Shown here: piece by piece, positions 53,720-62,203 of the stretch
Layout: each line of letters opens with the position of its first letter
Position numbering within the stretch: the first letter of the stretch is position 1
Assembly (NCBI RefSeq): GCF_902498185.1
Contig: NZ_CABVIX010000009.1
Coordinates: 154,016-218,015, forward strand
Source: Pseudomonas fluorescens
GTDB taxonomy: Bacteria; Pseudomonadota; Gammaproteobacteria; Pseudomonadales; Pseudomonadaceae
DNA: 64,000 nt
Reading direction: 5' to 3'
Notes under the pieces: model-generated
What the model saw: the letters and a program-made list of their open reading frames with translations, nothing else
Told to the model about the DNA's origin: nothing
The model's database searches: none
Position numbers and translations under genes: made by a program

Positions 53720-54670
53720 TCACTTGACCAGACGCGCGTCCAGGCTGTTCTGCGCCAGGCGGCGCGCCTGGTCCTGGGTCATGCCCAGGTGGGTGTGCAG
53801 CGCGTGGAAGTTCTCCGTGACGTAGCCGCCGAAGTAAGCCGGGTCGTCGGAGTTGACGGTAACCTTCACACCACGCTCGAGCATGTCGAGGATGTTGTGC
53901 TGGCCCATGTGCTCGAATACACAGAGCTTGGTATTGGAAAGCGGGCAGACGGTCAACGGAATCTGCTCGTCAATGATGCGCTGCATCAGGCGCTCGTCCT
54001 CGATGGCGCGCACACCATGGTCGATGCGCTGGATCTTGAGCAGGTCGAGGGCTTCCCAGATGTATTCGGGCGGACCTTCTTCGCCAGCATGGGCAACGGT
54101 GAGGAAGCCCTCGCCGCGGGCGCGGTCGAACACGCGCTTGAACTTGCTCGGCGGATGGCCTTTTTCAGAACTGTCCAGGCCCACGGCGACGAAGGCATCG
54201 CGGAAGGGCAGAGCCTGGTCGAGGGTCTTCTGGGCTTCGTCTTCGCTCAGGTGTCGCAGGAAGCTCAGGATCAGGCCGCTGCCGATGCCCAGTTGCTCAC
54301 GGCCATCCTTGAGGGCCTGGTTGATGCCATTGAGCACCACCTCGAAGGGCACGCCACGGTCGGTGTGGGTCTGCGGGTCGAAGAAGGGTTCGGTATGAAT
54401 GACGTTCTGCGCCTTGCAGCGCTGCAGGTAGGCCCAGGTCAGGTCATAGAAGTCCTGCTCGGTGCGCAGCACGTCCGCGCCACGGTAGTACAGGTCGAGA
54501 AACTCCTGAAGGTTGTTGAAGGCGTAGGCGCCGCGCAGTGCTTCGACGTCTGCCCAGGGCAGGGCGATCTTGTTGCGTTCGGCCAGGGCGAACAACAGCT
54601 CGGGCTCGAGCGAGCCCTCGAGGTGCAGGTGCAGTTCGGCCTTTGGCAGGGCATTTAGCCAATCGTACAT
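53720..54670 (-). CDS. Adenine deaminase (adenosine deaminase-like)
   Basis: The 316-residue product has the metal site HLHLEGS near residue 15, HAGEEG, VCPLSNTKLCVF and NSDDPAYFGGY, all of the adenosine deaminase family. Pseudomonad members of this size act on adenine, giving hypoxanthine, rather than on adenosine; that assignment comes from family knowledge. ATG 54670 has only a weak ribosome-binding site; the frame opens 28 codons earlier. It diverges from chaA. Confidence 0.88.
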   Translation of the reverse strand: MYDWLNALPKAELHLHLEGSLEPELLFALAERNKIALPWADVEALRGAYAFNNLQEFLDLYYRGADVLRTEQDFYDLTWAYLQRCKAQNVIHTEPFFDPQTHTDRGVPFEVVLNGINQALKDGREQLGIGSGLILSFLRHLSEDEAQKTLDQALPFRDAFVAVGLDSSEKGHPPSKFKRVFDRARGEGFLTVAHAGEEGPPEYIWEALDLLKIQRIDHGVRAIEDERLMQRIIDEQIPLTVCPLSNTKLCVFEHMGQHNILDMLERGVKVTVNSDDPAYFGGYVTENFHALHTHLGMTQDQARRLAQNSLDARLVK

Positions 54671-54798
54671 GGTGTTGAAATCTCGATCAGGAACGGTTGC
54701 GGCCATTCTACTAGAGGTTGCCAGGAAAGCGGGCACCGGCCGCCCGGAACCCATGAGTCGCCGCCGCAGTCCCTATCCTGGATCTGGAGGACCGCTCA

Positions 54799-55884
54799 AT
54801 GCTCGAACTACTGAAACAGGAAAAATTTCTGCTGCTGGCGATCATCCTTGCCGTGGTCGCCTGGCCCCTTGAGCCGCAGTTGGTCGGACACGGCCATGGT
54901 ATGGCGATGCTGGCCGGCGTGGTGCTGGTGGGCGCCATCGTCTGCGCGTCGATGCGCGTGGCGCACCACGCGGAGGTGCTCGCCGAGCGGGTGGGTGACC
55001 CCTACGGGACCATGATCCTGACCCTCTCCGCCGTGCTGGTGGAGGTGTTGATCCTGGCGATCATGATGAGCAACCAGGCCTCGCCGACGTTGGTGCGCGA
55101 CACCATCTACTCGGCGGTGATGCTCGATATCAATGGCATTCTGGGTCTGGCCGCGCTGATGGGCGGGCTCAAGCATGGAGAGCAGTCGTACAACGATGAT
55201 TCGGCGCGTACCTACAGCGTGATGATCATGACCGCCGTGGGCGTTTCGATGGTGGTGCCGGAGTTCATCCCCGAGGGGGACTGGAAGCTGTATTCAGGCT
55301 TCACCATCGCCGCGATGCTGGTGCTCTATGCGCTGTTCCTGCGCATGCAGGTCGGTCCGCACAGCTATTTCTTCAGCTACAGCTACCCGGAGAAAAAGCG
55401 CCGGGCTCCGCAGGCTCCAGGCCCAGTGGACAGCAAGACGCGCTCGATCACCATCCTGGTGGGCGGTGTGGTGGTCATTGGCGTGCTGGCCGAGGTGATG
55501 TCGCAAGCGCTCGAGTACGGGCTGGAAGGCAGTGGCGCACCCCCGGTACTGATGGCGATCGTGGTCGCGGCGATTTCCGCCGCGCCCGAGATCCTCACGG
55601 CCCTGCGCGCGGCGCTGGCCAACCGCATGCAATCGGTGGTCAACATCGCGCTGGGCGCCTCGCTGTCGACGGTCATCCTTACCGTACCGCTCATGGAGGC
55701 GATGGCGCTCTACACCGGCCAGCCCTTCCAGATGGCAATGACGCCGGTGCAGACAGTGATGATCTTCATTACCCTGATCGTCTGCGCCATCAACCTCAAC
55801 GATGGGGAGACCAACGCGATAGAGGGCATGACCCATTTCGTGCTGTTCGCCACCTTCATCATGCTGGCCATGCTCGGCCTCTGA
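54799..55884 (+). CDS. Calcium/cation:proton antiporter, ChaA type
   Basis: The 361-residue product has about eleven membrane helices in two homologous halves. Each half carries an acidic alpha-repeat: LTLSAVLVEVLILAIMM in the first and AISAAPEILTALRAAL in the second. This is the CaCA family layout of ChaA, which exports Ca2+, Na+ or K+ for protons. GGAGG precedes ATG 54799. It ends 3 bases from the convergent deaminase gene. Confidence 0.9.
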   Translation: MLELLKQEKFLLLAIILAVVAWPLEPQLVGHGHGMAMLAGVVLVGAIVCASMRVAHHAEVLAERVGDPYGTMILTLSAVLVEVLILAIMMSNQASPTLVRDTIYSAVMLDINGILGLAALMGGLKHGEQSYNDDSARTYSVMIMTAVGVSMVVPEFIPEGDWKLYSGFTIAAMLVLYALFLRMQVGPHSYFFSYSYPEKKRRAPQAPGPVDSKTRSITILVGGVVVIGVLAEVMSQALEYGLEGSGAPPVLMAIVVAAISAAPEILTALRAALANRMQSVVNIALGASLSTVILTVPLMEAMALYTGQPFQMAMTPVQTVMIFITLIVCAINLNDGETNAIEGMTHFVLFATFIMLAMLGL

Positions 55885-55887
55885 AAC

Positions 55888-57243
55888 TCAGCCTGCGATC
55901 AGTTGTGCCGCCGCCTGGCGGTGGTCGGCGATCAGGCCCTTGATGTCCAGGCCTTCGATCTGCCCATCGATGACCCGCCACAGGCCGCCGATCATTACTC
56001 GGTCGGCGCGGTCGGCGCCACACAGCAGCAAGGCCGACAGCGGGTCGTGACTACCTGAGAAGCGCAGTTCATCGAGCTTGAACAGCGCCAGGTCGGCCTG
56101 CTTGCCCACCGCCAGTTCACCGATGTCCTGGCGGCCGAGCAACTTCGCCGAGCCGCGTGTCGCCCAGCCGAGCGCCCGCTCGGGGGTGATCTGCTCGGCG
56201 CCGAAGCGCAGGCGTTGAAGGTACAAGGCCTGGCGCGCCTCAAGGATCATGTTGGAGGCATCGTTGGAGGCTGAACCGTCGACCCCCAGGCCAACCGTCG
56301 CACCGGCGGCTTCAAGGTCTACGGTCGGGCAGATACCCGAGGCCAGACGCATGTTCGAGCTTGGGCAATGACTGATACCGGTGCCGGCCGCGCCCAGGCG
56401 GGCGATTTCATCGGGGTTGAAATGAATGCCGTGGGCCAGCCAGGTACGTGGCCCGAGCCAGCCGACGCTGTCGAGGTAGTCAACGGTGCGCAGGCCGAAG
56501 CGCTGCAGGCAGAAATCTTCTTCATCGAGGGTTTCGGCAAGGTGGGTATGCAGGCGCACGTCGAGCTGTTCGGCCAGGGCGGCGCTGTCGCGCATGATCT
56601 GCGGAGTCACCGAGAAGGGTGAGCAGGGCGCCAGGGCAATCTGGATGCGCGCGCCTTCGCCGCGCTCGTGGTAGCTGTGGATAAGCCGCTGGCTGTCGGC
56701 AAGGATCACCTCGCCCTGCTGCACGGTCTGCTGCGGCGGCAATCCACCGTCGGCTTCGCCCAGGCTCATCGAACCACGGGTGAGCATGGCGCGCATGCCG
56801 AGTGCGCGCACGCTCTCGACCTGTACGTCGATAGCGTTGCCCAGGCCTTCGGGGAAGAGGTAATGGTGGTCCGCCGCAGTGGTGCAGCCGGATAGCAACA
56901 GCTCGGCCAATGCCACACGGGTTGCCAGTTCGAGCTTGGCCGGGGTCAGGCGTGCCCACACCGGGTACAGCGTCTTGAGCCAGGGGAACAATGGCTGATT
57001 GACTACCGGAGCCCATGCGCGGGTGAGGGTCTGGTAGAAGTGATGGTGGGTGTTGATCAGCCCAGGCAGGACCACGTGCTCACGAGCATCGAAGACTTGC
57101 GCGACAGGGGCGCTCGGGCTTTGGCCTTGGGCCAGGAGTTCACTGATACAGCCGTCTTCGATGACCAGCCCGCCACGGGCGTCGAGGCTGTTGGCGGTGA
57201 AGATGGCGAGAGGGTTTTTCAACCAGATACGGGTCGCAGGCAT
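55888..57243 (-). CDS. 8-oxoguanine deaminase
   Basis: The 451-residue product is an amidohydrolase with the metal motif in LINTHHHFYQTLTRA (about residue 65), ADHHYLFPEG, THLAETLDEE and GLGVDGSASND. These match the P. aeruginosa enzyme that turns 8-oxoguanine into uric acid. It probably clears oxidised purines from the nucleotide pool or uses them as food. The adenine deaminase gene two genes away suggests a purine salvage locus. Confidence 0.9.
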   Translation of the reverse strand: MPATRIWLKNPLAIFTANSLDARGGLVIEDGCISELLAQGQSPSAPVAQVFDAREHVVLPGLINTHHHFYQTLTRAWAPVVNQPLFPWLKTLYPVWARLTPAKLELATRVALAELLLSGCTTAADHHYLFPEGLGNAIDVQVESVRALGMRAMLTRGSMSLGEADGGLPPQQTVQQGEVILADSQRLIHSYHERGEGARIQIALAPCSPFSVTPQIMRDSAALAEQLDVRLHTHLAETLDEEDFCLQRFGLRTVDYLDSVGWLGPRTWLAHGIHFNPDEIARLGAAGTGISHCPSSNMRLASGICPTVDLEAAGATVGLGVDGSASNDASNMILEARQALYLQRLRFGAEQITPERALGWATRGSAKLLGRQDIGELAVGKQADLALFKLDELRFSGSHDPLSALLLCGADRADRVMIGGLWRVIDGQIEGLDIKGLIADHRQAAAQLIAG

Positions 57244-57363
57244 GGTGCCGGCTCCTCTGAAAGTGGGTTCAGGTAAGCCAGCTCAGTGTTGTCCTGTCTG
57301 CTGATCCAGGTCCGCCGCAGGGGCGAGGCATCGAGTCTACTGCCTCGCCGCGCGGCTTTCAAT

Positions 57364-58047
57364 TCACCAGGTGAGGGCTTCACCTTGGTAGTTGATGAAG
57401 CGCAGGCCGCCATTGCCGCTCTGCGCCTTGATCTGTTCAAGCATGCCTTGGGTACTGGTGAGCACGTCGATCTCGGCATTTTCGCCGCCCATGTCGGTCT
57501 TCACCCAGCCAGGGTGCATGGCCAGTACACAGAGGTCGGGACGTTGAAGTTGCACCACGAAGCTATTGATCATCGAGTTGAGTGCTGCCTTGCTGGCTTT
57601 GTACAGACAGACCTCAACGCCGTCAGGGACGGCCACGCTGCCAAGGATGGAACTCATGAACGCCAGTACGCCGCTGCCTTCGCGGACTTGGCCCACAAGG
57701 CGCTGGGCGACGCGGATTGGCGAAACCGCATTGGTCATGAACAGGTCGCCGACGTCCTTGGGTTGCGCGACCTCAGGATCCTGTGGATGAGGGCCCATTA
57801 CCCCGGCGTTGACGAACACCAGGTCGAAGACCTCTCCTTGCAGGCTGTGCTGCAGGACGTCGAGCTGGGCGCTGTTGTTCATGTCGAGGGTTTCGATGCG
57901 CACGCCGGCCTCGTCGCCGAGCTTGCCGGGATTCTGCGGGTCACGCACGGTGGCGGTGATCTGCCAGCCGTCTTCACGCAGGCGTTGCACCAGGCCGAGT
58001 CCCAGGCCGCGGGATGCACCAATGATCAGTGCGGTTTTGGAAGACAT
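57364..58047 (-). CDS. Short-chain dehydrogenase/reductase
   Basis: The 227-residue product has the NAD(P) motif IIGASRGLGLGLVQ at the N-terminus, VFVNAGVMG for the NAG block, and the catalytic set in SSILGSVA plus Y-K-A-S-K (CLYKASKAAL). The substrate is not known. AAGGAC precedes ATG 58047. It stands alone behind a 379-base gene-free stretch. Confidence 0.9.
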   Translation of the reverse strand: MSSKTALIIGASRGLGLGLVQRLREDGWQITATVRDPQNPGKLGDEAGVRIETLDMNNSAQLDVLQHSLQGEVFDLVFVNAGVMGPHPQDPEVAQPKDVGDLFMTNAVSPIRVAQRLVGQVREGSGVLAFMSSILGSVAVPDGVEVCLYKASKAALNSMINSFVVQLQRPDLCVLAMHPGWVKTDMGGENAEIDVLTSTQGMLEQIKAQSGNGGLRFINYQGEALTW

Positions 58048-58426
58048 GAGGGCAGTCCTTGAGTAGATGGGAAGGGATTTGAGCATAGTGCAGAGCAGCA
58101 GCAATCCATGCCTGGCGAATCTGATCAAAAAACGATCAGTCCGACCGGGGCCCAGCGACATCTGGGCCTGGCGCGATGGCTAACGGGTTATCCACAGGGT
58201 GCTCCACAGGAACTGTGCGCAAGCGTGTGGCGCTGTAAATGCTCGTGCCCACAGCTATTGGTGATGGAATGCTGGGGATAACTCGACGGTATTCAATCAG
58301 TTGATGCGCGGTCATCGAACTGTGATCAAAATATGACCAGAGGTCTGGAGGCTACGCCGTCAAAGGCCTGCAACGGTATGCCCCAAGCTTATCCACAGGC
58401 AGGCCCACAGTAGTTGTGGGCAAGAG
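58048..58426. other. Gene-free stretch with two perfect DnaA boxes
   Basis: No gene is seen. TTATCCACA occurs at 58188-58196 and again at 58389-58397 in the same orientation, and a one-mismatch copy lies on the other strand at 58273-58281 (TGGGGATAA). Two dyads are present: CTGATC/GATCAG (58121-58139) and GGCCCAG/CTGGGCC (58149-58168). The chance of one given 9-mer at a site is low, but a role for DnaA is not shown. Confidence 0.6.
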
Positions 58427-59011
58427 TCAGCAAGATTCCAGTCGTATGCGGCCGCGGCTAAGGTCAGCCAGTTGCTGTTGCAAGGTCTCAAGATGCGCCA
58501 GGCCGATCGCCAAGGTGAGATCGACGCCGTTGGACGTGAACTGTTCGTCCAGCACCCGTCCATCGAGCTCGGCCAGGCGCAGCTTGAGCAGGGCCAGTTC
58601 GCTGAACGTACAGCTGCAGGTGAACTCGCTGCGCGCCACCAGCTCGCGCCTTGGCGCTTGCTGCAGGCACTTGTTGGCGCCGCCGCCGTAGGCCCGTGCC
58701 AGGCCGCCCGTCCCGAGCTGGATACCGCCGTACCAACGGATCACCAACACCACGACCTGGTCAAAGCCTTGTGCCTCGATGGCGGCCAGGATGGGCCGCC
58801 CTGCGGTACCGCCGGGCTCACCGTCGTCGGTGCTGCGGTACTGGCCGCCGAGCTTCCAGGCCCAGCAGTTGTGAGTGGCAGCAAGGTCGCTGTGGCGCTC
58901 GATGAATGCTGTTGCCTCGGCGGCACTGCCGATCGGGCCGGCCAGAGTAATGAAACGGCTCTTGCGAATTTCTTCGCGGTATTGGCACAGGTCGAGCAGG
59001 GTAGAAGGCAT
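58427..59011 (-). CDS. YigZ/IMPACT family protein
   Basis: The 194-residue product has the UPF0029 N-terminal domain with DGEPGGTAGRP and VLVIRWYGGIQLGTGGLARAY (about residues 62-108), and a C-terminal DUF1949-like ferredoxin fold. The bacterial role is unclear; eukaryotic IMPACT controls translation. The TetR gene ends 9 bases beyond its start on the same strand. Confidence 0.93.
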   Translation of the reverse strand: MPSTLLDLCQYREEIRKSRFITLAGPIGSAAEATAFIERHSDLAATHNCWAWKLGGQYRSTDDGEPGGTAGRPILAAIEAQGFDQVVVLVIRWYGGIQLGTGGLARAYGGGANKCLQQAPRRELVARSEFTCSCTFSELALLKLRLAELDGRVLDEQFTSNGVDLTLAIGLAHLETLQQQLADLSRGRIRLESC

Positions 59012-59020
59012 AAGTCCGGT

Positions 59021-59683
59021 TCAGGCGGGCGGGGTCAGGCCGCAGCCCTTGAGAATGATGTGGATAAGATTGCGGCTCGCATCTTCCATGTCCTGCTTGG
59101 TGAGGCGGCTGCGGCCCGTGACTTGGCAGATCTGCGTGGCGAAGTCGGCATAGTGCTGGGTGCTTCCCCAGAGCAGGAAGATGAAGTGCACAGGGTCGAC
59201 CCGGTCCATCTTGCCAGCGTCCATCCATGCCTCGAACACCGCCGCGCGGCCGCGGAACCAGTCGCGGTAGTCGGCGCTGAAGTACTCGCTCAGGCACTGT
59301 CCGCCGCTGATCACTTCCATCGCGAAAATGCGTGATGCCTGCGGATTGCGCCGGGAAAACTCCATCTTGGTGCGGATGTACTGGCTCAGCGCCTGGGCGG
59401 GATCGTCGTCCACGCTCAGGGCGTTGAAGGTGCTGTCCCACAACTCGATGATGTTGCTCAGCACCGCGATATACAGGCCCAGCTTGTTGGTGAAGTAGTA
59501 GTGCAGGTTGGCTTTGGGCAGCCCGGCCTTCAGCGCGATGGTGTTCATGCTGGTGCCCTTGAAACCATGGCGGGCGAACTCGTCTTCGGCGGCCTGGATG
59601 ATGGCCTGTTCGTTTTTCTGACGGATTCGGCCGGCGGGCTTGCCCGAAGAGGGGATGCGATGCGCAGGGACTTCAAGGGTCAT
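59021..59683 (-). CDS. TetR family regulator, RutR/YcdC-like
   Basis: The 220-residue product has an N-terminal TetR helix-turn-helix (IIQAAEDEFARHGFKGTSMN) and a C-terminal ligand domain with the YcdC-type motif AMEVISGGQ and FLLWGSTQHYADF. RutR of E. coli belongs here and senses uracil. The targets in this genome are not visible; pyrimidine or beta-alanine catabolism would fit the neighbours. ATG 59683 was chosen; the frame opens 22 codons earlier. Confidence 0.87.
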   Translation of the reverse strand: MTLEVPAHRIPSSGKPAGRIRQKNEQAIIQAAEDEFARHGFKGTSMNTIALKAGLPKANLHYYFTNKLGLYIAVLSNIIELWDSTFNALSVDDDPAQALSQYIRTKMEFSRRNPQASRIFAMEVISGGQCLSEYFSADYRDWFRGRAAVFEAWMDAGKMDRVDPVHFIFLLWGSTQHYADFATQICQVTGRSRLTKQDMEDASRNLIHIILKGCGLTPPA

Positions 59684-59752
59684 GGACGGATTCCGGACGG
59701 GCAGTGGCAACGAATGCCGACAGATTACCTGCCTGGGGCGCAGTGACAAGTC

Positions 59753-60670
59753 TTAGCGCGTGGCTGCCAGGCTTTCGAGGAAACTTTCCAGCACCAGATT
59801 GGGCCGGCGGCCCTTTCGCGTTACCCAGCTCAGGCCCAGGTCATAGAAGCGCTGGGTGGGCTTGAGGGGGCGCAGGCGGCCTTGCTGAACCCAGAAGTTG
59901 GCATAGTGGTCGGGCAGGTAACCGATGTAGCGGCCGGTCAGGATCAGAAACGCCATGCCCTCCCGGTCCGAAGCGCTGGCAGTGCAGTGCAGGGCCTGGT
60001 AATGCGATTGAATGTCGGCCGGTAGACGGAAGGTCGGAGCGATGGCGTCCTGAGCATTGAGACGCTCGTCGTCGATCTGCGGGTCATCGGCATAGAACAG
60101 CGGATGGCCGACCGCGCAGTAGAGCAGCGAGCGCTCGCTGTACAACGGCTGGTACTCGAGGCCCGACAGCAGGCTGGCCTGCGGCACCACGCCAACGTGC
60201 AGGCTGCCATCGAGCACGCCCTGCTCGACCCGGCTGGGGGCGATCATGCGGATCTGGATGCGCACATCAGGTCCACGGTCCTTGAGTTCCGCCAAGGCGT
60301 GAGTAATGCGCATGTGGGGAAGCGTCACCAGGTTATCTGTCAGCCCAATGTTCAACTCGCCGCGCAGGTGCTGGTGCAGGCCGTTGACCTCCGTACGAAA
60401 GGTCTCCAGGGCACTGAGCAATTGCAGGGCCGACTGATAGACGTCGCGGCCTTCCTCCGTCAGCGAAAAGCCTGCGCGCCCGCGCTGGCAAAGACGCAGG
60501 CCAATTCGCTGCTCGAGGTCGCTCATCTGTTGGCTGATGGCCGAGCGGCCGATGCCTAGTACGTTTTCTGCCGCCGAGAAGCCGCCGCATTCGACAACGC
60601 TGCGGTAGATCTTCAAGAGACGGATATCGAAATCGCTGACTTGGGCGAGAGGATCGGGACGACGACTCAT
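59753..60670 (-). CDS. LysR family regulator of beta-alanine catabolism (BauR-like)
   Basis: The 305-residue product has the LysR helix-turn-helix (GFSAAENVLGIGRSAISQQ) and a periplasmic-binding-like effector domain. It is divergent from the beta-alanine:pyruvate aminotransferase gene, with 119 bases between the starts. The same pair in P. aeruginosa is bauR-bauA, where BauR activates with beta-alanine. The role here is taken from that context. Confidence 0.85.
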   Translation of the reverse strand: MSRRPDPLAQVSDFDIRLLKIYRSVVECGGFSAAENVLGIGRSAISQQMSDLEQRIGLRLCQRGRAGFSLTEEGRDVYQSALQLLSALETFRTEVNGLHQHLRGELNIGLTDNLVTLPHMRITHALAELKDRGPDVRIQIRMIAPSRVEQGVLDGSLHVGVVPQASLLSGLEYQPLYSERSLLYCAVGHPLFYADDPQIDDERLNAQDAIAPTFRLPADIQSHYQALHCTASASDREGMAFLILTGRYIGYLPDHYANFWVQQGRLRPLKPTQRFYDLGLSWVTRKGRRPNLVLESFLESLAATR

Positions 60671-60789
60671 AGTTTAGTCCGCAGCTGACTGAAGATTAGA
60701 AAAGCAGGATTTTTCAAACTTTATCTCCATGCCAACGTAGCTGCAACAACCCCCCATCGTTGCCTAATCGTCTCGCGAGGAACCGCCCG

Positions 60790-62136
60790 ATGAACATGCC
60801 TGAACCCGCCAATGCAGGGATAGCCAGCCAGCTCAAGCTGGATGCCCACTGGATGCCCTACACCGCCAACCGCAATTTCCATCGTGATCCGCGGCTGATC
60901 GTGGCGGCAGACGGCAATTATCTGGTGGACGACAAGGGCCGCAGGATCTTTGATGCGCTGTCCGGGTTGTGGACCTGCGGCGCAGGGCATACCCGCAAGG
61001 AAATTCAGGAAGCCGTCGCCCGTCAGCTGGGCGTGCTGGATTACTCGCCAGCCTTCCAGTTCGGTCACCCGCTGTCGTTCCAACTGGCCGAGAAGATCAC
61101 CGAACTGACACCGGGCAACCTCAATCACGTCTTCTATACCAACTCCGGTTCCGAATGCGCCGATACCGCGGTCAAGATGGTGCGTGCGTACTGGCGACTG
61201 AAAGGGCAAGCCACCAAGACCAAGATGATCGGCCGCGCCCGTGGTTACCATGGCGTGAACATCGCGGGAACGAGCCTGGGCGGCGTCAACGGCAACCGCA
61301 AGATGTTCGGCCAGCTACTGGATGTCGATCACCTGCCGCACACTGTGCTGCCGGGCAATGCCTTCACCCGGGGCCTGCCGGAGGAGGGCGGGATTGCCTT
61401 GGCCGATGAGATGCTCAAGTTGATCGAGCTGCACGATGCGTCGAACATCGCAGCGCTGATCGTGGAGCCGCTGGCAGGCTCCGCCGGTGTGCTGCCGCCA
61501 CCCAAGGGCTACCTGAAGCGCCTGCGTGAAATCTGCGATCAGCACAATATCCTGTTGATCTTCGACGAAGTGATCACTGGTTTCGGTCGCATGGGTGCCA
61601 TGACTGGCGCCGAAGCTTTCGGTGTGACTCCGGACCTGATGTGCATTGCCAAGCAGGTCACCAACGGCGCTATACCGATGGGCGCGGTGATTGCGAGCAC
61701 CGAGATCTACCAGACCTTCATGAGCCAGCCAACGCCTGAGTACGCCGTGGAATTCCCGCACGGCTATACCTACTCGGCACACCCCGTCGCCTGCGCCGCC
61801 GGCATCGCTGCGCTGGACTTGCTGCAGAAAGAGAACCTTGTGCAATCGGCCGCCGAACTGGCGCCGCACTTCGAGAACGTGCTGCACGGCATCAAGGGCA
61901 CCAAGAACGTCATCGACATTCGCAACTACGGCCTGGCGGGTGCGATCCAGATCGCCCCGCGCGACGGCGACGCCATTGTGCGTCCCTATGAGGCGGCGAT
62001 GAAGCTTTGGCAAGCCGGCTTCTATGTTCGTTACGGTGGCGACACTCTGCAGTTCGGACCGACCTTCAATACGCAGCCGCAAGAACTCGATCGCCTGTTC
62101 GATGCGGTCGGTGAGGCGCTGAACCAGATCGACTGA
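60790..62136 (+). CDS. bauA: Beta-alanine:pyruvate aminotransferase
   Basis: This PLP enzyme moves the amino group of beta-alanine to pyruvate, giving malonate semialdehyde and alanine. The 448-residue product reads like the P. putida omega-amino acid:pyruvate aminotransferase. LDAHWMPYTANRNF is at the N-terminus, GLWTCGAGHTR near residue 60, FDEVITGFGR for PLP binding, and the Schiff-base lysine is in CIAKQVTNGAIPMGA. GAGGAA precedes ATG 60790. A strong hairpin follows the stop before the dehydrogenase gene. Confidence 0.96.
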   Translation: MNMPEPANAGIASQLKLDAHWMPYTANRNFHRDPRLIVAADGNYLVDDKGRRIFDALSGLWTCGAGHTRKEIQEAVARQLGVLDYSPAFQFGHPLSFQLAEKITELTPGNLNHVFYTNSGSECADTAVKMVRAYWRLKGQATKTKMIGRARGYHGVNIAGTSLGGVNGNRKMFGQLLDVDHLPHTVLPGNAFTRGLPEEGGIALADEMLKLIELHDASNIAALIVEPLAGSAGVLPPPKGYLKRLREICDQHNILLIFDEVITGFGRMGAMTGAEAFGVTPDLMCIAKQVTNGAIPMGAVIASTEIYQTFMSQPTPEYAVEFPHGYTYSAHPVACAAGIAALDLLQKENLVQSAAELAPHFENVLHGIKGTKNVIDIRNYGLAGAIQIAPRDGDAIVRPYEAAMKLWQAGFYVRYGGDTLQFGPTFNTQPQELDRLFDAVGEALNQID

Positions 62137-62153
62137 TTTCCCTGACTACGTCC

Positions 62154-62177
62154 GCAGGTGTGCGTGAGCACACCTGC
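62154..62177 (+). promoter_or_regulatory. Perfect stem-loop between bauA and the dehydrogenase gene
   Basis: GCAGGTGTGC (62154-62163) pairs with GCACACCTGC (62168-62177) around a GTGA loop. There is no T-run. It may set the ratio of the two messages by protecting or partly ending the bauA transcript. Confidence 0.6.
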
Positions 62178-62203
62178 CTGATCCTCTTTATATGGAGTTC
62201 TGC

